Below, one piece after another: positions 1-10,691 of a DNA stretch of 64,000 bases (its first letter is position 1; each line of letters starts with the position of its first letter). This DNA comes from Ricinus communis (Eukaryota; Streptophyta; Magnoliopsida; Malpighiales; Euphorbiaceae): contig NC_063261.1 in NCBI RefSeq assembly GCF_019578655.1, positions 8,378,446-8,442,445 of the forward strand, read 5' to 3'. A program made the translations under genes and the position numbers. The notes under the pieces are model-generated. The model was given only the letters and a program-made list of their open reading frames with translations, was not told the DNA's origin and did not search any database.

Positions 1-1132
1 AGTTGTGTGAGATTCACAGTTTTAGCAGTTTCAGCACGTCCTGGACTCCGGCCGTGCTGACCAGCACGGCCTTGACCGCGGCCGTGCTGAATTAAATATA
101 TAAGGAAAACGTATTTTTTTAGGGTAAGAAAAGGAGGGGGAAGGAGTGACATAGAGCCCTAGTGGCTCGTTCGGTTTCTGCACAGTATTGAGTGCGAGAG
201 AGAGTTGCAGGGAGGAAGAATCCCGGAATCGCAAGGTTCTGAGTGCAAAATAGTAGTGGAGCAATTCAAGAGGCAATTTGAAAGATTAATCAAAGTGTAG
301 ATCCAGATTTGGAGCTGTTCATCCAATTCGAGAGAAAAAGGTGTACATGTTTCATTTTCATTATTCATTCATTGTAATTGATTTCCTAGATTGTTTTAAA
401 CATGAACATGTTTAGCTAGACTGATTAAATCCATTAGGATTTCTTTACTATGTTGCTTAATATTATATTGTTAGATTGTTTGAGTTGGTTTTGTATTCTT
501 CTTGCTTTCAGTATTAATAAGATAGCATTATTCATGAGACGTTGTGAATTGTGGTGTTTAGATTGCTTTGTGTGATTGAGAAGTCCATTTGGCAATTGGA
601 ATTTTGAATAGCAAGAACTGGTTAATAATCACTTAGAGATAAGGATAATTAACTAGCCGGATTAAGAATTAACAAAGCTTAATAGAGGCGGATTAAAGCT
701 TAATGCTAATTTAAGAATTAATCGTTAGGAAGAAATTCCAACTTTAGGTTATTAGGTTTAGGAATTCGGTTATCTCGAGATAGAAATCGAATTCAGTTAA
801 GAATTTATCCACGGGTAGCATAATTGGATTCATCAATCCTTTATCTTTTGTTTGATCACCAACTAGTTTAGGTTCCCTTTGGGTTTGCTTTCTTGTCTTG
901 GTTATTTCATTTATCCATTCATTCATGCATCTCCCTTAGAACTTAGCTTGTAGCTATTAGTTAGTTTAGAAATTATTCATCATTCATTTTAAGTTAATAT
1001 AACAAAGAACAAAGAAGTAACTCTAGGCTTTCACTTTCCCGAGGAATACGACCTTAATACTCGCCATTAGTGCTAGACTGCATCGATAGGTACACTGCCT
1101 TAGATTGTAGCTAACACAAGTAGCACACATCA
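1..1132 (+). repeat. Athila-type LTR, 3' part, truncated by window edge
   Basis: This is the end of an LTR whose 5' part lies outside the window. It runs from a GC-rich palindrome cluster through a TATA box into a long AT-rich R/U5. The U5 carries the block shared by all Athila-type LTRs here (GACTGCATCGATAGGTACAC near 1077-1096) and ends in CA at 1132. The U5 resembles the family C LTRs at 9199, 13788, 54210 and 58746, whereas the U3 palindromes are of the AGCACGG type seen in family B. It is either a solo LTR or the 3' LTR of an element to the left. The next five bases (TCCAA) are the candidate target duplication. Confidence 0.85.
31..105 (+). promoter_or_regulatory. U3 palindrome cluster and TATA box
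   Basis: Half-sites and whole sites of the motif AGCACGGCCGTGCT repeat between 31 and 90, directly followed by TATATAAG at 97-104. Spacing and position match the retrotransposon core promoter, with transcription expected to start about 30 bases after the TATA box. Confidence 0.6.
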
Positions 1133-1137
1133 TCCAA

Positions 1138-3850
1138 CATCACAATAAGCACACCAACTACACTTGAGGAAATGATTAAGAAGGTAATTGACAATACCAG
1201 CAGGATGATAACTTCCTCAGATGATGACCTACCATTGGAGGGAAGGGATCGTAACAAGGCTCTCTACATCTTTTCTAAAGTGAAGGCAAATAGGACTCCT
1301 TGTGTAATGGTGGATGATGGATCAACCATCAATGCCTATCCTTCTCACATACTCTATAATGAGTGTGAAAGATCTAAAGGCCTCAAACATGGTCATAATA
1401 GCTTATGATGAGACCAAGAGCGATGTGGAAAGGACATTCTCAACTTTGGTGAAGATAGGCTCTACTGAATCCTAGGTTAAGTTCACGGTCTTGGATATCT
1501 TAATAACTTTCACTCTATTATTGGAAGACCACGGTTCCATGCTATGGGAGGAGTGCCCTCCATTATGCACTAAAAAGTTAAATTTACTCAGGAAGGAGAG
1601 AGTCTTGATCCATGTTGAAGGTGGTAATGTTGTTACGATTGTATAAGAAGTTGCCAAAGAGCTCAATGCTCCAACTGGATTCCAAGTGGTTGTGTTATAT
1701 AAGGATTACATGGATCCCAAAGTGGCTAAAATGTTTAAGAAAATAGACTTCATGCTTGGAATAGGGTTGGAAAATAATCAATAAGGAGTTACAGAGCTGC
1801 CAGATCTTAAGGGATAGGAGACTGGGTATGGCCTGGGATATAAAGAAGATGAAGATGAGGGCAAACCAAAGGGCAAGACATCAAGTGAGGTATTTATCAA
1901 GGAATACAAGCCCTATTCTGGTGAGCTCGAACTAGTAGCTGTAGCTGGAACCTAGGTGCCTGGTTTCTAGATCTTCAAAAGCTTGATCATCAATAGGATG
2001 GAGAAGCTCACCATCGAGGATGTCAAGGAGAAGATCACTGTTAAGGTTGAAGAGTTGAAGCTGGAAAAAGTCATCAGCTTGCCTAAAGACTGGAATCCAT
2101 GGAGTATAGTTGCATTAGTTGAGAAAGATATTATTGATGTCTTTTATAAGGAAACTAATGTAATAACGTTCAGACTTTATGAGGATGATGATGTTTTTAC
2201 TTCTAAGATCAATGATATTAATTCTGATTTTTCTTACTTGTGTGATGTCTTTCCTAATGCTGATTGCATTTCAATGATCATTACCTATGCAATTTGAAGC
2301 ATTTGATTTAGGCACAAATGATAATCCAAGGAACATATCTATCGCTCATGATATAACTCTTGAAGAGAAAGAAGAATTAAAAAGAATATTAAATAAAAGA
2401 AAATCAATATTTGCTTGGTCATATGATGATATGCTAGGGCTAGACAAAAGCTAGCAAAGTACTACATCATTACTTATTTGCACATCAAGCCTATTAAGCA
2501 GAAGTTGAGGAGGTTGGGACTAGAATAGGCAGAAAAGATCATAGAAAAGATCGCTAAATAGGTAAAAGCAAAGTTCCTTGATGTAGTCAACTATACTGAG
2601 TGGTTGGTAAACATCATCCTAGTCTAAAAGAAGGATGGAAAAGTTACAATGTGTGTCGATTATAGGGCCTTGAATAAGGCTTGCTCGAAGGATGATTCTC
2701 CATTACCTCATATTGATGTGATAATCAATGGTGCACCTTCAATTGTATTATTTTCACGGATGGATTTTCAAGCTATAATCAAATCACGATGGTTGTCATG
2801 GACAAGCTTAAGATAGCATCAATCATGAAATGGGGAACTTAGTGCTACAAGGTAATGCCTTTGGGTTAAAGACACATGAGCAACTTATCGAAAGATAACC
2901 ATTACCTTATTTCATGATATGACATATAAGAAGGTCGAAGTGTATGTAGATGATATGATGGTTAAGTTAGAAATAAGGGAAGGACACTTTCTAGCTTTAG
3001 ATAGGTTTCTTAGGCGAGTAGAGCGGTATAATTTGAGATTGAATCATAAGAAGAGTGTGTTCAGGGTAACATTAGGGAAGCTGTTAGGACACATCATTGA
3101 GCTAAAAAGGAATCGATATCGATCAGAACAAGGTTAAAGCAATCCAAGAAATGCCAGCGCCGAAGATAGAGAGAGAGGTCAAAGGGTTTTTAGGACGTTT
3201 ACAATACATCAGTCGTTTTATCTTCAAGCTTACAATGGTTTGTGATCTTATTTTTAAGCTCTTAAGGGAACACTAGCCTACTGTGTGGGACAGACAATGT
3301 CAGATTTCTTTTGACAAGATCAAAGAGTACTTGATGAATCTACCTATATGAAGTCGCCAATGGATGGAAAGCCTCTAATCCTTTATTTAACTTTAGAAGA
3401 GGATGCAATAGGGGCAATGGTAGCAATGCAGGTCTAATGATGTGAAGAGTGCAATCTATTGTATCAGCAAGAAATTGCTACCTTATGAGTTGAAATACAA
3501 TCTTATAAAGAACACTTGTTTGGCTATGATATGGGCTACAAGAAAGCTGAGACACTGCTTCATTCGTATAAGGTTTAAACAATTTTGAAAATAGACCGTT
3601 GAAGTACTTATTTGAGGCTCCACCTTTTACGAGTAAGTTGGCCAAATGATTGGTTTTATTAATAGAGTTCGACATAGAGTACGTTACGAGGAAGGTGGTT
3701 AAGAGAAGAACATTGGCATAATTCTTGGCATAAAATGCAAGTCAAGGGGACGACCCTTGGGGTTTAGAGTTTCCTAATGAGAATTTTGGGGCAATAGAGA
3801 TCTATGTGTTATAGTATGCCCTAAAGAGAAAGAGTTGTCAAATTATCTAT
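1138..3850 (+). pseudogene. Tat/Ogre-lineage gypsy pol remnant (protease, RT, RNase H)
   Basis: A decayed pol readable in pieces. An aspartic protease segment carries VDDGST at 1310-1327. A linker rich in charged residues follows (1983-2297 is open). The RT shows CVDYRALNKA near 2652-2681 and the catalytic YVDD at 2943-2954. An RNase H and tether segment lies at about 3360-3700. Many stops and frameshifts separate the pieces, so no functional enzyme is possible. Sequence style (protease with VDDGS, RT with YVDD, RNase H ending in a YVTRK-like tether) fits Tat/Ogre rather than Athila. Integrase is not visible after 3850. The left side is cut by the LTR ending at 1132. It may belong to the Tat element whose LTR ends at 6360, or to an older neighbour. 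Confidence 0.8.
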
Positions 3851-4266
3851 GTTTTTATATACATCACAATTGATGACATACAATTATACTAAAGGCATTG
3901 TTAGACTCTAATGGTATGAGTAGTCATGTATTATCAAGGAATAATCCAATCTGTTAGAGATGAACACCATGGAATGTAAATACAAATGTAGAGGTTCTCA
4001 TTATATATGTTTCTAAATTTTGTCCATAGTTAATATTTGGTAAAAAATTAGATATTGATCGTTGGATATTGATTAAATGCTCTAATGCATTATCACTTAC
4101 TTATGAAGTAAGCAATCTGTCTCATAAGGTTGAGGAATAGGGATTTCGAGATAAGCATTTGAGTGCTTGTTACAAGAACAAGTTCATTGAACATGACCCC
4201 ACTGAGTAGTCCATATAGAATTTACCCTAAGTGTCTATGGAAAATACTCTTATGACAATCATGTAA
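3851..4266. other. Unassigned AT-rich sequence, possible Tat LTR or 3' region
   Basis: No coding signal beyond the pol remnant. The sequence continues across the solo LTR at 5744, so both sides formed one stretch before that insertion. It lies between a Tat pol and a Tat LTR end, so it is probably a diverged Tat 3' region or LTR start, but I cannot place the boundary. Confidence 0.4.
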
Positions 4267-5743
4267 GACATTGATAGGCATCATACTACACATGTTTTCA
4301 TGCCCAATTGTTTACATTCTTGTGCATGATTATCTCGTTTTATGCTAGAATCACCTGTCTTTTGTTTCCTTTCACGTTTCAAGTCATTTTCGAAGGACGC
4401 TATCAACAATCGCGGGAAATACACATGATTACGGACCAAAATCCATCAAATTGGATGAGGACTAGCACCCTGAGGGTTGAGCACGGCCTGGACTCCGGCC
4501 ATGCTGAATTGCTAACTAGCTGTCCTCTAAGAGTGCCTTTTGGCACGGTTTCCGTAGCCACCACGGCCTCCTCCATGGCCCGTGGTGGCTCAGCACCGGC
4601 TTGGGCACGGCTTGGAAGAGGTCAACACAACGGAATCCTTAGGTTCAACACGGCCTGGACTCTGCCCGTGCTGACCAGCATAGGCTTGACCACGATTGTG
4701 CTGAAGAGACTATATAGGCAAAATTCGATTTGGTGAATGGTGGCTCGATTTTTCTGACCTAATTCCAATATACACGCTCAATTCACTTGTTTTCTAGACC
4801 TCAATTATCGACTTTGAGAGATCAAATTCATCAATTGAAGGAGGATTACACCTGTTTCAACATCGATTTGAAGATCAAAACAAGATTTGGGAGCATTCAA
4901 GAGGCAAATTAGGGTTTGATAATTTGAATTGGAAAATTAAGGTTTCTCATCCAACTTGAAAGAGACGGGTGTACATGCCTTCAATTTTCTTTTCCTTATT
5001 TGTTCCTTACTTTGCTTTAACTATGAACATGAATGGCTAGATCTTTTGAACCCATTGGGGTCTTTATTGTTGATGGATTGTGCTTAGTTGTTAGATTTGT
5101 ATGTGCCATTCTTGTAATCTTCTTGCTATTCAGTAATAAAGTTTGATTCAGTTAATTTAAGACGTTGAATTAATTGTCTGTTGGGTTGTTTCTTGACATT
5201 GAGAAATGCTTGTTACAACTGGAATTTGAATAGTAAGAACTGATAGTTAACACTTAGACATAAGGTTAATTTACTTGCCGGATTAAGAATTAACAACTCT
5301 TAATAGATCTAAATCACGCTTAATTGTAATATGTAATAATCTAATAGGAAGAGATTCCATTAGGTTAGTGCAGGTTTAGGAAGTTGGTGAGCTCGAGAGA
5401 GGAACCGAGTTCGATTCAAGATTTAGGCATGGGTAAGCAAGATTGGTAATTTATAAAATCAACCTTTAGAATTCCATCACTTAGGTCCCCTTTGGGTTTG
5501 TTTCTCTTGTTGCAGTTGTCTTTCGATTGTTAGTTGCTGTTTATTTATTTATTTGCATTCATAATCATTAGTTAGTTAATTTAGACTTCTCACACCCTAT
5601 TTCAGACTAGATAGCATAGTGAACGGTAGTAACTTTAGGTTCACCCGATCTCCAGGGATACGACCTTGATACTCACTAGTACTAGGCTGCATCGATAGGT
5701 TCACTGCCTTAGGTGTAGGTTGCATAAGTAGCCCATCAGACAT
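4267..5743 (+). mobile_element. Solo LTR, Athila type (family B), with target duplications
   Basis: The LTR spans 4272-5738 (1467 bp), begins TGATAGGCATCATAC and ends GCCCATCA. It is flanked by perfect 5-bp repeats GACAT at 4267-4271 and 5739-5743. The same U3 start occurs in reverse at both ends of element B (39450 and 50667). No internal sequence remains, so it formed by recombination between the two LTRs of a full insertion. The AT-rich sequence at 3851-4266 continues at 5744. Confidence 0.95.
4479..4718 (+). promoter_or_regulatory. Core promoter of solo LTR: AGCACGG repeats plus TATA
   Basis: Imperfect AGCACGGCC / GGCCGTGCT half-sites recur from 4481 to 4705, followed by TATATAGG at 4711-4718. 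The same arrangement (palindromes, then CTATATAG) is found in both LTRs of element B. Confidence 0.6.
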
Positions 5744-6080
5744 GATTCTTAAATTTGAGATAATATTATATTATCTTATATGAGGATTGCTATACTTTAA
5801 TGCTATCTTATGTTTTACTATCCATGGAGCGCTCAAGGGATAGACATTGAGGTATAATAGGAGTTATATGAAGATAATAAGTTATCAATAAAGAATTCAT
5901 TGTCCAAGGTAATACGTTATGGACCTAATCCCTGACCAAGATTGTATGAATAAAGATTATGAAAAATGTTTCATAGATCTTATTCAAGATATTATATGCA
6001 ATTATCAAGAAACAAGTATGATTGATTCGATTATAGACTTAGGTGTATTATATGTTGATTTGGCATGCATGTGTGGCATT
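5744..6080. other. Unassigned AT-rich sequence
   Basis: Continuation of the sequence left of the solo LTR. A 62-codon open stretch (5919-6107) has no recognisable domain and lies in what is probably LTR sequence. Towards its right end it becomes alignable with the Tat LTR at 34990-35090. Confidence 0.4.
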
Positions 6081-6360
6081 TATAGGAAATATTTTGGTAA
6101 AAAATAAATTTAAAGACTAATATACACAAATAAGGAAGTCGGCTTCCGGATCCATCTCTAGACTTTGTGACGTAAGCTTCCTTATGGAAACTGAGGAACA
6201 CAACTAATTAGTAAAAGCGTCCCGATGATTACCTGAGTGGAGACTCACATCTCCGTGCTAATCTTAGTATTTAGTTAGCATGTCCCCGATTAGGTTGAAA
6301 ATCCTTACAGTGTCTACTCGCTAAAGACACTTGGATGCGCGCCTGAAACCACTGCCCACA
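6081..6360 (+). repeat. 3' end of a Tat-lineage LTR (LTR1)
   Basis: Aligns by eye with 35085-35344: both have the block AAGACTAATATACACAAATA, then GGCTTCCGGATCCATCTCT, and end ACC.CTGCCCACA. It ends in CA at 6360, one base before a primer-binding site, so it is the 5' LTR of the element whose gag follows. The upstream limit is uncertain because this LTR is strongly diverged from LTR2 and LTR3. Confidence 0.75.
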
Positions 6361-6361
6361 G

Positions 6362-6381
6362 TGGCGACTCCACTAGGGATA
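6362..6381 (+). other. Primer-binding site, tRNA-Arg type
   Basis: TGGCGACTCCACTAGGGATA lies one base after the LTR end. Tat/Ogre elements characteristically use a tRNA-Arg site of the form TGGCGACTC.. (from memory). Two substitutions fit an old element. Confidence 0.75.
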
Positions 6382-6715
6382 AGAGAAGCTGATTCTAGTG
6401 TGTGTTTGTTTTTAAATTTATTAGTTAACAGATTATTCTGCATCATTACACTTTCACAAACTGTACACTTTGGTCCCTATAGCCCCGATGGCGTCGGCTA
6501 GCGGTTCTTTGGTTCCATTAGAATCCTAGAATTCAACACTGGCTACCATCATTCACAAGTAATGAGTGTACTTTCTTTGTCGCATGGACCCTTAAGTGGG
6601 GAGACGAGCGCAATATACTTTTTACTTGTGGGAGCCTTTTATCCTTACCCAAGACTTAGCTCATGCTAATGACCGTAGTAATCTCCCATAGGAAATAACT
6701 GGTATTAACGGGGGA
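6382..6715 (+). other. Tat element leader
   Basis: Non-coding sequence between primer site and the first recognisable gag residues. No start codon can be chosen with confidence. Confidence 0.5.
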
Positions 6716-7337
6716 AGACAAGCCGCCTGTGAAGTTTAGGATGCTGGACATGAACAAGTTCAACGGGACTAGTAATCCAAAAGTTCATCTGAAGCAATAC
6801 GTGGCCATCATGAGAACTAGTGATTTGAGCAGGACCCATATTGTTAAGCTATTTGTGCTGTCACTAAAAGGACCCATAGTCAACTAGTACCACGGTCTCG
6901 AGAAATCTGCCAAAGTGGAGTGGCGAGATTTGTGCAACTCCTTTATCAAGAAGTACGATGACAATACTCATTTAAAGGTGTCAATCAAGGGTCTGGAATC
7001 CACTAAACATAAGCCAAATAAGTCCTTCTCTGATCTCTTCACTAGATGGAGAAACAAGGCTGCCTAATAAAGAGCAAGCCTTATAAAAAGGACCAGGTTT
7101 GTATGGTGGTCCGAAATGTCCTTCCTGGATGGGTTTATGGATCTGTATGATGACGGGCCACAGGTTAAGGAAATATAGAATCACAAGAGAAAGATCATAA
7201 GAATTGGCATAAGGGCAAACTACCAGGCTGAAGGGAGTAGGACCCTAGATGTAAATGTTGTGTAGCAACCGAGGAACTTTTCTAACTTCAAGCAACCTCT
7301 CTCTAAGATCTTTGAAAGATTGGTTCAGAATGGCATG
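6716..7337 (+). pseudogene. Tat-lineage gag, N-terminal part
   Basis: Reads as a retrotransposon gag capsid: FNGTSNPKVHLKQYVAIM near 6757, a W-R-DL-NSFIKKY segment near 6918-6957 and an FSDLFTRWR segment near 7027, the order typical of the plant gag domain (PF03732). Several in-frame stops (near 6883, 7067, 7175, 7261) make it a pseudogene. It is interrupted at 7337 by element A and resumes at 27680. When the GCATG duplication is counted once, the reading frame crosses the insertion point without a shift. Confidence 0.8.
7333..7337. repeat. Target site duplication of element A, left
   Basis: GCATG, directly before the TG of the 5' LTR. The identical GCATG follows the 3' LTR at 27675-27679, 20 kb away. 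Confidence 0.95.
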
Positions 7338-8682
7338 TGATGTGCGTAGAATACACATATCTAAATGGGGTTTTTAAGGCTGATTTTATGTACATTGGGA
7401 TATGAATGGGTCCCAACACTCATCCTATGCATCTGTTTGTGTGCATTAGGTCCAAAATAAGTCAAAGAGTGATAAAGGGAAGAATTAGAGCAGAATTAGA
7501 CGTCAAAGTTGCCAAAATAAGTCAAGTTCACGCATGAGGAAGTTGAACACAACCGTGTTGGTTTTAACACTGCCGTGTTCCCAACACGTTCTGAAGAGCG
7601 AGCTGTGTTCCCAACACGGGCACCAAAATAGGCCATGTTCGCGGCAGCTGGACGAATTAATTAAAAGAAATAAAAGAGGGAAACGCAAAACAAGAGGAGG
7701 GAGGACGTCCCAAACTCTATTCTTTCTCTCTCTAAGGGTTTTCTGAGCTGGAACTAAGGAAAAAGGAGACTTGGACCAAGGTTTCAATTGGATTCTCTTC
7801 GAAGACTGAAGTTTGGGTGAGGTTCGTTGATTGGTTTCAATTCGAGCAAGAGGAACAAGAATCGATTCAAGATTGGGCAAGAGGAATTGGAGCTGTTTAC
7901 TCTCATCCAAGGGTGTATTTGGGTTTCTCCACCTTTTCTCATTGTTGTAATTGAATTCTTATGGATTTTAATAATGAACATGATTAGCTCAACTTGTTAA
8001 CCCATTGGGGGTTCTTTATCTAGGGATTTTTATACTTAACTTTTGAATTGAATGTATTGATTTCAATATTGGTTTGCAATGGAAGTGCTTATTGATTTGT
8101 TCTTCATATATTGTTGAATGATTATTGGAATTTGAATGTTCTTGCAAAAGACATTTAGGTTTGGATTGTCCTTTGCAACCTAGAATTGAATTCGCCTAGA
8201 GATAGGGTGTTCGTTCTACCGGATTGAGAATTAACAACTCTCAATAGTGTTAAGTGGTACATAATGCTAATTTGAATAATTAGAGTTAGGAAGAGATTTC
8301 AACCTAATTAATCTAAGTTAAGATGTTAGTGTCCTTGAGAAAGGCGTTAATTGCGTAGAGATTTTCCTACAGAAGTTGAATTCAATCAATCAATTCATCT
8401 TTAGTTTCCATTCCCTAGAGACAAGAATTCCCAAGGGGTTATTCCTTAACTTGAATTAATTCTTCCCTAGTAGCCGTAGTTAGATAACAATTAGAGTAGC
8501 TTTAGTTCATTCGTATTTAGCATTCAACACCATTTCTAAGATTAGATAACAGAGAAGATTGAGTAGGTTTAGGTTCACACGTTCTTTAGGGCATACGACA
8601 CTTGGTACTTGCCGTTAGCTATACTCCACCGACAGGTACATTGCCTTAGGTCATAGTCTTGCTTTAGGATTTACCGCTATCA
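7338..8682 (+). repeat. 5' LTR of element A
   Basis: Starts TGATGTGCGTAGAATACAC and ends TTACCGCTATCA. The U3 has a short, mutated palindrome cluster (ACACAACCGTGTT near 7549, CCAACACG repeats to about 7620) followed by an AT-rich TATA-like stretch near 7655-7675. The U5 contains the Athila block GACAGGTACATTGCCTTAGG. It ends 6 bp before the primer site. Confidence 0.95.
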
Positions 8683-8688
8683 AGTCTT

Positions 8689-8706
8689 TGGCACCGTTGT
8701 CGGGGA
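8689..8706 (+). other. Primer-binding site of element A, tRNA-Asp
   Basis: TGGCACCGTTGTCGGGGA differs at two positions from the complement of the plant tRNA-Asp 3' end (TGGCGCCGTTGCCGGGGA). Both differences are transitions. Confidence 0.9.
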
Positions 8707-8895
8707 ATGGTTTTCTGTGAACTAAATTGAAATTTTGATATTTGTTAGTCTAATCATTTCTCTTTTTGTTTATAGTTTATTTTCTGTGTATAGTTTTTGT
8801 TCTTATTTTGTTTGTTGGTATTGTTGTTCTTTGTTGTGCTCAGGTAGTTTATTACCAGAAGCTCTAATCCTGATCTTACAGACCCTTTACCTGAA
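8707..8895 (+). pseudogene. Leader and first codons of element A gag, left copy
   Basis: About 145 bp of T-rich leader precede the gag start, where ATG has become ATT (8851-8853). The reading then matches the N-terminus at 15270 (..RSSNPDLTDPLPE) until 8895, where it joins C1 sequence. The last 62 bp (8834-8895) are repeated with one mismatch at 15253-15314 on the other side of C1. Confidence 0.85.
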
Positions 8896-9198
8896 ATTCC
8901 ACTCGAGCATCTAAAGATGCACGGGCATCCCAATTTTTAGCACTCTCTTGGTTCCTATTCTCATTTTCCAAGGCGTCATACAAAGATTTTGAGTTTAGCA
9001 TTGAACCTCCTTATCATTCACTATCTGAATCATAAACTTAAGCTAAATAAATATGTACAAATAAAATAAAATAAATAAATAAATAAAAATAAAAATCATA
9101 AAATAATAAGAAAGAAAAAAAAAAGAAAAAAAATGGCTAAATTAACAAATAGCAAATTTCACTCTAGTTTTCAAACAATTCCCTAAACGGCCAAAACT
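8896..9198 (-). pseudogene. C1 second internal region: primer site, leader and gag start
   Basis: Matches 13458-13787 apart from a shorter A-rich stretch. It holds the gag start codon region, an A-rich leader and a damaged primer site (9181-9193, reads TGGCCGTTTAGGG on the minus strand). The gag copy is cut after about 35 codons at the junction with element A gag. Confidence 0.85.
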
Positions 9199-10673
9199 TG
9201 ATGGGTGCTACTCGTGTTAGCTACAATCTAAGGCAGTGTACCTATCGATGCAGTCTAGCACTAATGGCGAGTATCAAAGTCGTATTCCTTGGGAAAGCGA
9301 AAGCCCAGAGTTACTCCTTTGTTCTTTGTTATATTAACCTAAAATGGATGATGAATAAATTCTAAACTAACTATTAACTACAAGCTAAGTCCTAAGGGAG
9401 ATGCAAGAGTGATTGATAAACGAAATAATCAAGACAAGAAGAAAAACCCAAAGGGGATCTAAACTAGTTGGCATCCGAACAAAAGATAAAGGATCGGTGA
9501 GTCTAATTATGCTACCCGTGGACGAATTCTTAACCGAATTCGGTTTCTCTCTCGAGATAACCGAATTCCTAAACCTAATAACCTAAAGTTGGAATCTCTT
9601 CCTAACGATTGATTCTTAAATTAGCATTAAGCTTTAATCCGCCTCTATTAAGCTTTGTTAATTCTTAATCCCGCTAGTTAATTATCCTTATCTCTAAGCG
9701 ATTATTAACCAGTTCTTGCTATTCAAAATTCCAATTGCCAAACGGAATTCTCAATCTCATAAAGCAATCTAAACATCATAATTCACAACGTCTCATGAAT
9801 AATGCATTATTTTATTAATATTGAAAACAAGAAGAATACAAAACTAACTCGAACAATCCAACAATATAATATCAAGCCAACATAGTAAAGAAATCCCAAT
9901 GGATTAAATCAATCTAGCTAATCATGTTCATTCTCAAAATATACAAGAATTCAATTACAACAATAAACAAAGGTAGAGAAAACCCGATTACACCCTTGGA
10001 TGAGAGTAAACAGCCCCAAATCCTTTTGCTCCAATTGAATCGATTCTTGTTCCTCTTGCTCGATTTGAAAATCAATCAACGAACCTAGCCTAATCTTCGA
10101 TCCTTCAAGGAAATCCGATTGAAACCTTGATCCAAGTCTCCTTTTCCCTTGGTCTCAGCTCAGAAAACCCTTAGGGAGAGAAAAATTAGGGTTTTGGGAC
10201 GCTCTAACCCTAGCAGCCTCCCCTTTGCTCTTTTTTTCGTTCTTTTAATTAATACCCCTGTCGCCTCCAACACGGCCGTGTTCCTGGCCGTGTTAGCAAC
10301 ACGGGATGGTGTTCCTGGCCGTGTTACTCTCTGTGGCCGTGCTCCCTAAAATCTACTTCTTCTTTGATGTCCAACACGGCCGTGTTTGTCCCCGTGTTGG
10401 TAACACGGCCCATGTTTGTGACCGTGTTGAGAACACGGCAGTGTTGAGATTAACACGGCCATGTTCAGCTTCCTCATGCTCGTACTTAGCTCGTTTCGGC
10501 AGCTTTGACGTCCAATTATGCTCCAATTCTTTCCTTTTTCATCCTTTGACCTCTTTTGGACCTAATGCACACAAACATATGTATAAGGTGAGTGTTGAGA
10601 CCAATTCACATCCAAATGTCCATAAAATCAATCTTAAAAACCCCATTTAGATGTATGTATTTTACGCAAATCA
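9199..10673 (-). repeat. C1 left LTR
   Basis: 1475 bp, reading TGATTTGCGTAAAATACATAC at its minus-strand start and CACGAGTAGCACCCATCA at its end. Its U3 start is almost that of family A, but its last 40 bp are different. The U3 contains an intact 14-bp palindrome AACACGGCCGTGTT at 10269-10282 and several half-sites up to 10460. Confidence 0.93.
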
Positions 10674-10691
10674 AATAACCCCACACTTAGC
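10674..10691 (-). other. Polypurine tract of C1
   Basis: On the minus strand GCTAAGTGTGGGGTTATT lies immediately before the LTR. It is nearly the same as the tract of element A (26311-26329), as needed for plus-strand priming. Confidence 0.8.

Noticed and set aside
4479..4705. Regularly repeated GC-rich motifs that could suggest a CRISPR-like or satellite array
   Set aside because: Units are 10-14 bp, irregularly spaced, palindromic and inside LTR promoters. No direct repeat-spacer structure.
4308..4736. A 142-codon open frame inside the solo LTR
   Set aside because: It lies in U3 and reads through the palindrome block; GC-rich repeats lack stops by composition. No domain, and it would end just after the TATA box.
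7503..7910. Open frames on both strands in the element A 5' LTR
   Set aside because: They overlap each other and the palindrome block, and are not kept in the 3' LTR. Same explanation for frames at 10149-10650, 14732-15229, 22343-22709, 26353-26747, 54948-55505 and 59648-60081.
8689..8706. tRNA-like sequence
   Set aside because: Only the 18 bases complementary to a tRNA 3' end are present. It is a primer-binding site, not a tRNA gene.
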